From Xiphydria camelus (taxonomy: Eukaryota; Arthropoda; Insecta; Hymenoptera; Xiphydriidae): a stretch of DNA of 64,000 nucleotides. Under the pieces are notes generated by a model. It did no database searches. It was given only the letters and a program-made list of their open reading frames with translations, and had not been told where the DNA came from. The translations under genes and the position numbers were made by a program. The DNA lies in NCBI GenBank assembly GCA_963678675.1, contig OY783197.1, positions 18,825,444 to 18,889,443 on the forward strand. The letters run 5' to 3'. The stretch's first letter is position 1. Each line of letters begins with the position of its first letter. Positions 35,546 through 46,593 of this stretch are shown in pieces.

Positions 35546-36692
35546 TAGGATATTTCTCGATTTACATGTATGGACACTTATCGATTTTGATTGAGGATAT
35601 GTATATACTCAGGATATGTGTATACTTTTGACTTGTGAAACGTTCGACAACAAATGTCAATTGGATAGACGTAGGAGACTGGTATTGTTATTACTTCAAG
35701 GTAGGAATATTTATTTGGGGGTGTAGTGTGATAATTTTGATTTTCGAATTGCCACAAAGTCAATTTGCGGACAAATTTTTGACGATATCTCTTTGTTCCT
35801 TGTGACAATTCCGGAAGAATTCCAGCCGTGTCATGCCATATTATGCGATACTTATTGACGGATGGAAGTTTATTATCTGCGGTAATTATGCTTAATGCTG
35901 CCTCGAGATATAAAGTGATAAGGGGAAGTCTCGTTATTTCTTCGAACGGACTTTCTGTGTGCCGCAAATAGAAACTTCTCTTTCTCTCGAAGATAGTGTA
36001 ATGCCGTTGTAATCATCGTTCTCTCAGTAAGGAGATAACGAATATTACCCTTGATACCGATCGTTTGTGGTTCGCCTTTTTTTTTATGAAAGAACATCAT
36101 TTATAGGCCGTGTAACATTTCTCGGAATAATTTTCCATTAGCCGAAATAAAATAATATGCTTCTTCGATATAGACTACCTACCTGCATATACGCTTAAAA
36201 ATAAGTCATTACGCATTGAATTCCCGCATCGCACGTCACTAGCAATAATATTTTTCCTATACTGATTGTTCCTCTGAAATATGAAGGTAATTTCCCGTAT
36301 TGTTTACCCACAATGGATACATATGTATGTATTAACACCTTGACTTCGGTAATAAAAAATTGAGTATCTGAACGGAACGTCGCTGTCGGTCCCCGACGAC
36401 CGATAATGCAGTCAACGTGTTAATAATAATACACCATGGAGAGATAAACGAAGATGAAGTAATATCGAAAAACCCCTTAAAGCAGGTTGGTAAAATCTTT
36501 AAATACGCTCTATAACATTCGATTATTACTATTACAGGTATAAACATTTTTTAATAACGGTTGATTGAATTTAAAAAATCTTCCTATTAATTATCATTTA
36601 AAAAATCTGGGTCGCGTACTAAATTCCATTCCAGTCACTTCCAAATTAGTCTAACGAGCGAGAACTAATCAATAGATTAGAATACTCATATA

Positions 36693-37085
36693 CAGGGTGT
36701 CCCGTCATGTAATGTCCATACTGAATGTACGTGTTCCTGTGGTCAATCTGAACCGAAAAGTCTTAATACACAAGGGGTCTACAAGTCACCGTGTGTAAGT
36801 AAAAAAATAAATACTAATAAGTAAAGCAGCTTCATTTTTCATTAGACAATAATTGAAATAAAATCCAATCATCTCACATATTGTTCGAAATGATCACCTC
36901 GATGATCAATACATAACTGTGCTCTTTGAGAAATCGTTGTTGTGGAGCGTAAAAGGATTTCATGGTCGTTATACGGAACACACGCATGGTGGCTTTTGGG
37001 ACCCTTGTATATTAAGACTTTTCGGTCCAGATTGACCCCAGGAACACGTAAATTCAGTATGGACATTACATGACGGGACACCCTG
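36693..37085. mobile_element. 393 bp element with ~88 bp terminal inverted repeats and transposase remnant
   Basis: It begins CAGGGTGTCCCGTCATGTAA, ends with the reverse complement and is bounded by TA. Arms stay similar for about 88 bp. On the minus strand near 36869-36940 it encodes SQRAQLCIDHRGDHFEQYV then a stop, which resembles the C-terminal end of Tc-type DDE transposases (typically LC...GGHFE). It is therefore an internally deleted derivative of a Tc1/mariner-superfamily element. Confidence 0.8.
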
Positions 37086-37550
37086 TATAAATACCTAGAT
37101 ATGTATGTGTGCAGTCGATCGTAGCGTCGATAAATGTTCATATAGGATCTCGTTGGAGGTGGGAAATAAAAAGGACAAAACCGGAAACTCGTCATTGGTA
37201 TAAGAATATATTAAAATTAATGAGATTAAATTTGAATAATTAGACAACGGACAATCAGATATGATGAATGATCATTAAGAATCACCATAAACGTGTGTGG
37301 TGGCGGCGTGCATTTGATTATTCCCACTGAGACGCATGTTATCTACTTCGTTGCATTCAATGCATACTCGTATATTGCACATCGACGATTTTTTAGAGAC
37401 GCGCGAGAAATTATTACAAACTAATGTGTAATTATCGAGAACGAAAACGGAATTGCGACCAGGAATTATTGAGGCATTTATCATTAAGGCGTGAAATGTT
37501 GTGTTTCCTCGTTCTTCGCATTCTCACCTTCACATATGCTTAATAATATA

Positions 37551-37610
37551 CAGGGTGTCTCGTTTTAATTTGGTCGCTTGAAACAACTTTTTGGTTATTT
37601 ATATTATGGA
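37551..37610 (+). mobile_element. Solo terminus of a CAGGGTGT-ended element
   Basis: TA is followed by CAGGGTGTCTCGTTTTAATT, the same type of terminus as at 31277 and 36693. No matching right end was found nearby. Confidence 0.4.
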
Positions 37611-37849
37611 AAAATATCAAAAAGAAGGAAAACTATTTTAGTCAAAGTGGTAACATGGAAATATGCTATAAATAACAAATGCACGTGCAAAAATTATTCA
37701 ATAATAAGTAAGAAAGACGAGATAATCGTTTATCTACAGCCTTCAACAATTTATTGTCGTTGGTGTTTACCATTTTGAGCATTCATATTTTTACGTGCTT
37801 CTCATCAAATTATGAGATTCGAATTGAAGGATATCTGAAAGTAACGTCA

Positions 37850-37957
37850 GTGGGAGAGTCCGAGGCCGTTGACACGGGAAGTTGGCCCCTCGTTCCCATT
37901 ACTATCCACGGCAACGAGAGGCCAACTTCCCGTGTAAACACGTCTCGTTCTCCCCTT
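37850..37957 (+). repeat. GGCCCCTCG hairpin family, copy H6 (best-preserved)
   Basis: The left arm is ACACGGGAAGTTGGCCCCTC and the right arm GAGAGGCCAACTTCCCGTGT. Outer pairing extends through GGGAGA...TCTCCC. The loop CCATTACTATCCACGG is in the plus orientation. The lower stem pairs CACGGG with CCCGTG. Confidence 0.85.
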
Positions 37958-38309
37958 CCTCGTCAACTTCCTCGGCATGTTTTTCCGCTTTCCCTCGTGT
38001 CATTGAATATCGTACCCCGTCATTCCGCGACCTGCCGATTTTCACGTAGTCAGAACCTCTCTTACCTTTCCGCGTGCGTGCCAATCGTATTTTACGTCAC
38101 GTGTGGCTAAACACGGAACCAGTTGAAGAATAATTCCAAATTCAATCGAAAACAAGAAACACGACGCGTCACAATCGAACGCCCGTTTATCCTGTTTCGA
38201 TCCTGACCTATCTATCGTATAACGTCGTCATACGAGTATACCTAATTCTATTTTAACGGTATTCCGGTTTTTTTTTTCTATTTTTCAACGCGTTAAGCTT
38301 AATACACAA

Positions 38310-38660
38310 TGAAAAGAATAAGGAGTAAGAAATAAGGAATAAGATTCCGACTTGTTCTTCCTTATTTCTCATTCCATACCATATAAGGCTAAATTTACTC
38401 GCCAGGAAAGAAACTTCAATCACTATATCTCATTATCTACGAACTTTTGGCCTACATCGATGTAAGACTTTGTTGTAGAAAAAAATATAATCTTCAAAAA
38501 AGTATTATACAAACATGAGCCAAAAGCTCATAGATAATGAGATAATAATTATTCAAGTTTCTTTCCTGGCGAGAGTAAGTTTAGTGTCACACACATATGA
38601 TATAATGCCTTTCAGTGATTGGTTGAAATCCTTATTTCTTATTCCTTTCATTGTGTGAAA
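38310..38660. mobile_element. Outer palindromic element carrying a nested insertion
   Basis: The left arm ACACAATGAAAAGAATAAG and the right arm CTTATTCCTTTCATTGTGT are imperfect reverse complements. They flank the family D element at 38387-38586, which appears to have inserted into this older element. Confidence 0.65.
38387..38586. mobile_element. Long-arm hairpin MITE, family D, copy 2
   Basis: Ends are TTTACTCGCCAGGAAAGAAA and TTTCTTTCCTGGCGAGAGTA. Arms of about 85 bp flank CATCGATGTAAGACTTTG and TCTTCAAAAAAGTATTATA. It is the clearest of the four copies and is nested in another palindrome. Confidence 0.8.
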
Positions 38661-39177
38661 CCCATTACTCCTCTCGTCCAATTTGCAAGAATTGCGTCCA
38701 TTCGTATCGTTCTTCCGATTTCACAATCGTTACCAAATCTAGCGATTAGCACGTGCGTCGCTCGACCTTCCCACTTCGACGCAAGTGAACGCAAACCCAT
38801 AAGAGCGCAGACGTTACACTTGCCGAGGTCTACCATTAGTGTGCACTATTTGCACGGAAACGAAAATTGCATGTACTTATGTATGTATCAGCCTCGATGC
38901 TCGGAAGCAAATTGCCCCAAGGCATCCGAGAACCGCGCTACTATACTGGAAGTCTCGGAACTTTACACTAGACTGGGGATATGTGTATGTATTAGTTTAT
39001 GTATTGCGGGTAAAGGCGTTTATATTAGGTATAGTTTAACTTCCTCTGTGTGAACACTGATTATCCGGTTACGCGTCGATACACATAAACGCAATTACAT
39101 AAGTAATTCTCAATGAAAATCTGATTCATCTTGTTATTAGTAAACAAAAGTGCATACTTAGCGCCTGTGCCGTATGT

Positions 39178-39272
39178 GAGAGATCGAAGAAAGTCGACAG
39201 AGGAAATTGGCCCCTCGTTACCATTACTTCTCATGCCAACGAGGGGCCAACTTCCTCTGCCAACTTCCCAAT
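39178..39272 (+). repeat. GGCCCCTCG hairpin family, copy H7
   Basis: The left arm is CAGAGGAAATTGGCCCCTCG and the right arm CGAGGGGCCAACTTCCTCTG. The loop ACCATTACTTCTCATGCC is in the plus orientation. The lower stem pairs CAGAGG with CCTCTG. One arm position is A opposite C on this strand, which is a G-U pair if the minus strand is transcribed. Confidence 0.85.
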
Positions 39273-39949
39273 ACAATGTAAATTGGCAGCGTTCTCTCAC
39301 AAGACTCAAAAATATACAACTGGAGAATGGCGCAAAAGTATACTGTACACGTGTCGCGGACTAAGGTATCTTTGACGAGCCGTAATTTACGACGATTGAT
39401 TGCCCGGTGAGTAAGTTGACTACTAACTTTTCTGCTATATTTTTTCCGAAGCGACGAAGTATATACATATCGTTTAACAGTCTAACGAACATTGGTAGCA
39501 GTGCACGGTAATTTTTCTGGCGAATATCTAGCAAGCTAGGTGACGTAGATGAATGAATATATGACTACTTATATAAGAACACTGCAATATGAACAAAATC
39601 AGAGGAGAAGAAAGAACAAAAATGAAGCGTAAACTCGCGATGCACTTATCTCCCTTTCATCTTTATCGATGACAGGTAGACTGGCGTGGTTTTTGTTGTT
39701 ACGTTCCTTGTGCTGAAACGAAGTGTGGAGGTGACTTTGAATGATATTAACACTGACCTTCTCCTTGAAGAAAGAGTCGCATTTCGAAAGATTCGGTATT
39801 TATTCGCAACCATATTGAATTAACTGCATATAATTGTATAATAAATAATGACAATTAAATATTGTCCTTTCCAGTACTTTTTTTTTCGACAAGGCCTCTC
39901 GAATCTAAAGTCCAATTGCAGCATATCTTATTTACATGAAAATCATATC

Positions 39950-40155
39950 AGGCTAAACTTACTCGCCAGGAAAGAAACTTGAATCATTATTACTCTCTCA
40001 TTATTTATGAGCTATTAGCCATTTTTGTATAATAATTTTTTGAGGATTATATTTGTATCTTTTCAACAAAGTCTTATATCGATGTACGCCAAAAGTTAAT
40101 AAATAATGAAGTAATAGTGATTGAAGCTTTTCTTCTTGGCGAGAGTAACTTTAAC
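39950..40155. mobile_element. Long-arm hairpin MITE, family D, copy 3
   Basis: The left end is CTTACTCGCCAGGAAAGAAA and the right end TTCTTGGCGAGAGTAA. The centre is in the opposite orientation to copies 1 and 2 (TTGAGGATTATATTTGTAT, then CAACAAAGTCTTATATCGAT). Confidence 0.75.
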
Positions 40156-42640
40156 ATCATATGGTATATACATATATATCAATGTGTTGTGTTGTATTAT
40201 CTGTAATAAGGATCCATTGATACAGATTTCGAATTTCTCTCACGTCAAAACATTGTGAACTGGGCAAGTTGAAACCCGATACTTGAAGTCCATGTCGAAT
40301 TCGCACAAGTTTTATCGCTGACAGTCAGAACTATTTATATTCGAAGGCTGTACGTTCTATATACCGTAACGTAAGATCACGGTCACCGGATTGGTAATAG
40401 CGTTTCTCAGGAATACCCTGGAAAACCGGCTTGGCTCATCATCCTCGTCCGTTCTCTACCGTCTACCTCTCTTCCTTCCTCCTTTTTTTACTCCGAACGT
40501 TCTTCGTGCGTATTAATTCGTTCTTTTTTCCCCTCTTCTCTCTCTCTCTCACTCTCTCTCTCTCTCTCTCTCTCTCTCGGCACTATTGCAGAGCAGGTTA
40601 CGAGCCTCCGCAGGTGCGCTGGATAGCAGGGAAATCCCGTGATCCGGGTTCGGATGGGGATGAACTCGTTCGTCGATTAAATCGCGCGCACCGTTTATCT
40701 TTCGACTGATGATTTTGTCAACGGCAAAAAGTCGGTGCTCCTTTGATGCGTTACTGGGAATTATCGCTTCTGCGAAAAAGGAACCCGCGTACAAAACGGG
40801 AGCGGTAAATCGTGCGTTCGTGGAAACCAGCGTGTCGATCGTAGGAAAATCCGGGTTTAGGTCGAACGAAGCGATCCTTAGTTCGAAATTGCATCCATTA
40901 TACAGACTCCGGCTAAATTAATAGACGAGCCGAGTATATTTTTAATTAATTAACTATTTCGATTCGGCTCAGAGTTTTGGAAAAAATACCCGCGACTGAA
41001 ACGTGAATTTTCCATAAGAATCGAGCTCGATCGAGTCGACGGTTCAGTTGCTGGAGACGCGATGGGCATACGGCGTGTCTGAGAGAATACAAAATGGACG
41101 GACAGGTTGCCTGTCATCAGGCGCGGTTGTACGCCACTCCCGTCAGTCGGGAGACGGAGCGAGATACTCCAGGACTCTTAGGATTGGCCAGCCCCCTGTT
41201 ACTCGGATAAATTTGTGTCCCCGCTATTGTGTCCGCCGCAGCACGGCGCCAGCAGTAACGTGATGTTACCCCCTCCATGTCCTCCGCACATGGCACGGCA
41301 TCGTTAACAAAAAATTTTAAAAAAATGATTTTACATTTAAACATAAAAGAATACACCGAATATACACGATCCACGGAATTATGTTCGAAGTGTTCGAATA
41401 ACACTACACGACCGTTATTATAATGATTATTAACATCACGTATGAGTGGCGCCACGCAGCGGAATTGTTTCCAACGGCTTCAATAGTGGGGGCAACATTT
41501 ATATAAGGCGTATTGGTGTAGTTTCATAGGGCTGGGATTGGCCGACAGCTACTCCTCGCGAGCAGGCAACCCGCCTTTCGTTGTGTACACTCACGGAAGC
41601 GCTGTACACGCGCGTGGGCTTCCGCAAAGATCGTTATGTAGAGGTTTCAGGATGTGGAGAGGCGAACCTGTCTCCGGGGAAAACCCGAGAGAATTGATTA
41701 ATGGCCAGTTAAAAATTTGGTTTCAACGTTAATCGAACTTTCGTATTTTCTTCGTAAAATTTTGCTCCGATGAGGAGTATGCAGTTTCATTGAAACGCGA
41801 CGTTATGTAAAGATCAATAACGGTAATAATCACTACTCATCACGTGTGTATTACGCATCAACCGATTCGATTTCATTCTCTTCGACTTTGAAAGTTGTTG
41901 TATGCGCGGTTCCTTCGTACCAAAACGCTCTTTGTGATGCTGATTAGATACTCTCTTGTTTGGGTTACTTTCTCAGTAACGTGATTATCATAACGATCGC
42001 CGACCTATCCGCATAGCGGACGGATGAGAGAATCGCTAGAAGAGTTGCGCCGTGTGAAATCGTTAAAGGAAGTAGTCGGGTAGTCCCAGTCGCCTGCGAG
42101 TTTCCGTAGACGTCATCCTCCCCGCCCTATAATAATTAAAGTGAGATTGCGCTTACGATCACTTTTTTTCATCCTTTTCGATATAACAATACCATTGCTT
42201 TAGTCTATCGAATCTTTTGGGTGTTGCACGACTTTTTTTTTATTGTTATCTAGTTTATTTAATCCTGCGTGTAGTCAAAAGTGTGAAGAAATTTTCATAA
42301 TTTCTCTTTGAAAACATCGGAAGGATAACTTTTTTTTTTATTTGTCCTCATTAATGATTAAATAACCAGATTCGAAGTTCCGATACGTACGTTTCTCGGC
42401 CACTAACCGAATCGGCCTTTCTCGACATTCCGTTGCAAAACTCGCGCTCTTTCCATCGCCATCCCGTTATGTAATTCGACGTAATTGTCCGCATCCATAC
42501 GCGACATGCGGGTCGGCTCGCATTATCGAAAGTGCTCGCTTCTGTGGCTTCAGCAACAACTTCGCTAATATCGCCTGCGGATCGATCCTTGGTCATTCTC
42601 GATAGAAAGTATTTGAATGTAATTGTCGTCGATCAAAAGA
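40156..42640. other. Intergenic DNA, no gene recognised
   Basis: It contains a CT microsatellite. CpG-rich stretches at 40.6-41.3 and 41.5-41.7 kb have chance open frames on both strands. Nothing else could be named. Confidence 0.35.
40533..40578 (+). repeat. CT dinucleotide microsatellite
   Basis: This is a nearly uninterrupted run of CT with one CACT interruption. Confidence 0.9.
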
Positions 42641-42646
42641 TTATTA

Positions 42647-43098
42647 TACGGACAAAAATTAACAGTAGCATTTACAAAGTTTGTGGTAAATTTCAGAACA
42701 AGGTTGACTTATTGTTACGATAACTACAATTTTAGTAAAAATGACAGCAACGCTTGCAACTTCTTCAAGTTTTATTATAATTTTTACTCAAATTTTAGTT
42801 ATCGTAACAATAAGTTGGCCTTGTTCCGAAATTTACTACAAACTTTGCCAATGCCACACGGAGAGAAATTTTCATTAAAAATTACCGTGAAATTCACGTA
42901 ACCATAGGACATGATGTCAAAACGACCTAATTTTTTCAGGAAAATAAATGACTGAAATAGAGGGAGGGATAAATGAATTTTACCGAGGTCTATAGTAAAA
43001 ATTTGGTTCCTGATATCATGTCCCATGGTTGTGATTTTCGCAGTAATTCTTAACGAACATTTTTCTCCGTGATACGATTAATTTTTTTCCGTGTATCG
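42647..43098. mobile_element. MITE family B, copy 1, split by a second MITE
   Basis: The left end ACGGACAAAAATTAACAGTA followed by CATTTACAAAG, and an inner TTATTGTTACGATAACTA, match copies at 60.3 and 63.4 kb. Its right end, ACGATTAATTTTTTTCCGTG, is found only after the separate element at 42857-43071, showing an insertion into the original ATGCTACGAT context. Confidence 0.7.
42857..43071. mobile_element. CACGGAG-ended MITE nested inside family B copy 1
   Basis: It opens CACGGAGAGAAATTTTC and closes ATTTTTCTCCGTG. Internal arms include ACCATAGGACATGATGTC on the left and GATATCATGTCCCATGGT on the right. Flanking bases fit a TA target with one mutated base. Confidence 0.7.
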
Positions 43099-43770
43099 TA
43101 AAATTCACTGTTAAGCATTATATAGGTACGAAAAAGAATTAACGACGTGTCTTCCAACCTTCGTACACCTTATAACGAAGTCTTCTATTACGTTCTCCGC
43201 GCATCATCGCGGCAAATATAACGATCTTGAATAATAAGAAAAAAAAAAGTATCGATCTCCCTCCACACTCGAGTCACTAAAATACCGTTCCCCCTTCCCT
43301 GTGGATAAGCTCGGTTCACCTTTCCTTCTAGCGCCATCCTCGGCTCTTGCACCACCGATTCCGCAGCAGCGTCGTACCCAAGTACGTATCACCATCGCGG
43401 ATCGACGGCGCCGATTCGCGTGTAGTTACATACATCGTACGCGCAACCGCGGCGTAAGTCACATGGTCGCCAGAAGGTTATATGGAGTAAGAGAGCCGGT
43501 GATGTGTGTTTATCTACCGCGCGAGAGAGCGGTTCACCCGTTTCAGGAGAGTCGGCACAGGTCTTTCCCTGAAACCGGTTGCTTCGTCTACATGTTGCGT
43601 CAGTTTACGAGAGAAAATACGCGGTTTAGTCCCTCGAAAATGCCGCGGGAGATAACGTCTCGGCGCTTAGTCATCGGGAGTGACGATCGTCCCAAATCGC
43701 GAGAACTGAAGCAAGAATTCCCAAAATTATCGGCGATTTTTAAACGAACTTTCGGTGAGTCATTTTGAAA

Positions 43771-43800
43771 TATGCTACGCTATGCTATGCTATGCTATAT
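43771..43800 (+). repeat. CTATG pentanucleotide microsatellite
   Basis: Four to five units of GCTATG-type repeats occur (GCTACGCTATGCTATGCTAT). Confidence 0.7.
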
Positions 43801-43821
43801 GCGCGAATCGATACTAAGTAG

Positions 43822-44119
43822 TGCAGAGAAAAAAATGAATTTACAGTCTTAGCAAAACCAGGTTTTGCTGAGAACTTTTTGTCATCATGATACAATTATT
43901 ATCTCCGGCAGCAAAAGGCATGTCCGATAGCGATACAAATATTTGCTGCGATAGCAAACATTTTTACGGAAAAAAAAACTACTGCGATTGCAGGCACATT
44001 TGCTACTATTGGACATATTTTTTGCTGTCACAGATAATATTTTTTTCATGACGGTGAACAATTTTCAGCAAAACCTAGTTGTCCTAAAACACTGCAAAAT
44101 TATTTTTTTTCCATGTGGG
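43822..44119. mobile_element. MITE family C, copy 1
   Basis: The arms include AGCAAAACCAGGTTTTGCTG on the left and CAGCAAAACCTAGTTGTCCT on the right. Nested pairs such as TTTGCTGCGATAGC and GCAGGCACATTTGCTACTA are present. The outer right terminus resembles CACATGGAAAAAAAATAATT read in reverse. A partial copy lies at 57.87 kb. Confidence 0.55.
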
Positions 44120-44123
44120 TTGC

Positions 44124-44228
44124 GGGATAACCAGGGCAAGTTGATGCGCGAACTTTGCCCCCCGCTGATATGGAAAGTAATGCGAACGAGGGGCCAACTT
44201 CACGTATCAACGCGCTGCGGTCTCCCTT
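44124..44228 (-). repeat. GGCCCCTCG hairpin family, copy H8
   Basis: The left arm is CGCGAACTTTGCCCCCCG and the right arm CGAGGGGCCAACTTCACGTA. The loop ATATGGAAAGTAATGCG is in the minus orientation. The following 80 bp match those after H5. Confidence 0.7.
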
Positions 44229-45469
44229 ACTCAGCCATCATTCGGTTTCGGGACATTCGACTGTGACATAATCGCAACTATTATCATCGGCACACTACCC
44301 CCACTCTACATGACTCCTCAATTTAAAGTAGCGCGGGCATTTCTAGTTTTGTTCCACTCATACTATAATATGTACTTACCCAGGTCTCCCTATGCAGTCG
44401 TGCCTGCGCGCAGGTAGCCAGCGACAGGTATCCTTCTCGCGGTTATTGCGTACAGCGTGACGGATGTCTGTCTAGAGAATCCACGTGTAAACACACTTAA
44501 CTACAATACGTGCGTAAAAGACGGTAGTAAAGATTTACGTTTCTCGACATTCACCGCAACGGGTCATCGTTATCGAGCAGCACGTGAGTGACGGGTGACC
44601 TTCCCGATTCCAATTGCACCGCGGAGAGCCTTGTTGCTTCGTGCGTCCTGCTCGGAATGACGCCGGTTGTGCGTTAATTCGAGGAAAAAATGTGGAGAGG
44701 AATCTTCTCGAATTGGTAACGTTGCGGGGACTGACTATTTAGTTATAAACTCTATTACTCGTTTCTTGCATAATGAAAGGTATTTATAAATTGTCATTTC
44801 ATATTATCAAGACGTTCGGTTGACATTTGAAAGTTGTAAAACGTTTGGTCGACATTGAAAGGAGAATATTTCTGTGACAACTAGAATAATTAATGATGAA
44901 ATTTAACATCGAAATGTTAAATTTGCTATCCCGATGAAAGACAACAGCGAAACCCATTTACTGTGAAGTGTAAAACGTACTTCCGGCGTCAAGGATTCTG
45001 TCGCTGGTGACTTTTTGAAATATCATTTTTGAACGTATTAATCACTGTACAATGAGTTATCATCTGTTCATCGGCCAGGGCAAATGCCTTCGTAGCTAAT
45101 GAGAGCATAAGAATTAATTGTTCATGAGCTAGTACATTTACAAATGACATTTTCGATAGTTACTAGTCACAGAATCCGTGACGCCGGGAGTACCTACCTT
45201 CTTATATGTATTCTTCATCGAAAACTAGACCTTGAATGTGTTTGGGCTGAATACGTCCTCAATAAGCGGAATTTACGCAGAAACAGTAAATAACTATGCG
45301 ATCCAATCGTAGAAAGGATGGAAAGTGTCTTCAATCGCTACTTGACCCTCGATCGAATAAATGAGGATGACGTAATACCGTTTCACTGGGCCGCCGGAGA
45401 ATATTTTTTTTCTCGTAACGAAGAAACCGTTCACACACAATATGTACTTCGCGAATCGAGTATACCTCA

Positions 45470-45678
45470 TAAACTGAAGAAAATAATTTGCCGATCCAGG
45501 TAACCGTCGACGTATTTATTTAAGACAGGCGTAGGTATGTGCATTGAATTGGACGAATCTATACTTGATTCGAATAACGTATACTTCACTCAACAAGAAT
45601 GTTTCATTTAAGTAAATATGTTCTTAGCACTATTCATGTCGACGGTTACTTGGATCGGCAAATTATTTTTCTCAGTGT
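45470..45678. mobile_element. CACTGAGAAAA-type MITE
   Basis: TTTGCCGATCCAGGTAACCG on the left and CGGTTACTTGGATCGGCAAA on the right form arms of about 30 bp. The right end TTTTTCTCAGTG/TA fits the CACNGAGAAAA group; the left terminus is diverged. Confidence 0.65.
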
Positions 45679-45689
45679 AGGATAGAATG

Positions 45690-45885
45690 GTGAATTATTC
45701 CGATCAGTTTCGACCATGATTATCTTGATATCTCTATGCACTTTCTACCTATATATTGGTGTAATACTTTTTTGTAGACTGAAATACGATCTTCAAAAAA
45801 GTATTATATCAACTTTGCCCAAAAGTTCATAGGTAACAAGAAAATCGCGGTTGAGTTTTTTCAGGATATAACAGTACTTACTACT
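45690..45885. mobile_element. Diverged long-arm hairpin MITE, family D, copy 4
   Basis: It shares ATCTTCAAAAAAGTATTATA and CCCAAAAGTTCATAGGTAA with the other copies, but its ends are eroded. Confidence 0.5.
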
Positions 45886-46574
45886 CTACTTACTCTATAA
45901 AAGGTAGAAAAGAATACAAGTAGGTACGCGCGAGTGTTTATTATCACAGCGTAAAATTAAGTGTGTATTTTTATGAATAATTCGCCACCAAGTAAAATAC
46001 CTCAGTTAAATTGCTTCTACTTTATTCGACTTTCCGCTACAAATGAAACACCGGATACCGACAGAAATAAAAAAAATAACAGAAAACGAGAGCATAACAA
46101 GCTAAAGTAAAATATATGGATATTTTTTAATACTCACCTTACACATCATCACTCGAGGCTACTTGTAATTTCCTCGCGTGCTGTTTCTAAATTCGCTGCG
46201 ACGCGATATCGGCGCGATACACCGCTTAACGCCGCAAATACGGGGCGAGGATGCGGAAGAACGGCGAGAAGCATATGGTTTCGGTAAAAATACTTTTTTT
46301 TTTATTACATCAATAGAATATCAACTACTCGTTACTGTTATTAGCAAAAGAAATCACAAGTCGTGTGTTACGAAATTGTTGACAATCCATTGGGACTCCG
46401 CGTTTAATAGTGGTAATGATAGTAAATGACGAATAATATAATAGTGTATAGCAATCATACTTTTAATTCCTTCATTACGAATCACAGAGAAACTCTAATT
46501 TGTATCCTTCGCTCCGAACGCATCGCGCGTATTTTTCCGAACTAAACTCTCCCGAAATAAAATATATAAAGATG

Positions 46575-46593
46575 TATATATATATATATATAT
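46575..46593 (+). repeat. TA dinucleotide microsatellite
   Basis: This is a run of TA units, followed within 100 bp by further shorter TA tracts. Confidence 0.85.

Larger units (their letters stand above)
34197..39949. other. Gene-poor, repeat-dense intergenic DNA
   Basis: Apart from the listed elements no gene is supported. The 34.75-35.28 kb part is CpG-rich with open frames on both strands that resemble nothing I know. About 170 bp around H5 recur around H8 at 44.1-44.3 kb. The 38.6-39.05 kb stretch is also without recognisable content. Confidence 0.35.

Noticed and set aside
41538..41732. Open frame ending NGQLKIWFQR, which resembles homeodomain helix 3
   Set aside because: The match stops at a termination codon right after the motif, lacks the NRR residues and has no homeodomain upstream. 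It is probably chance.
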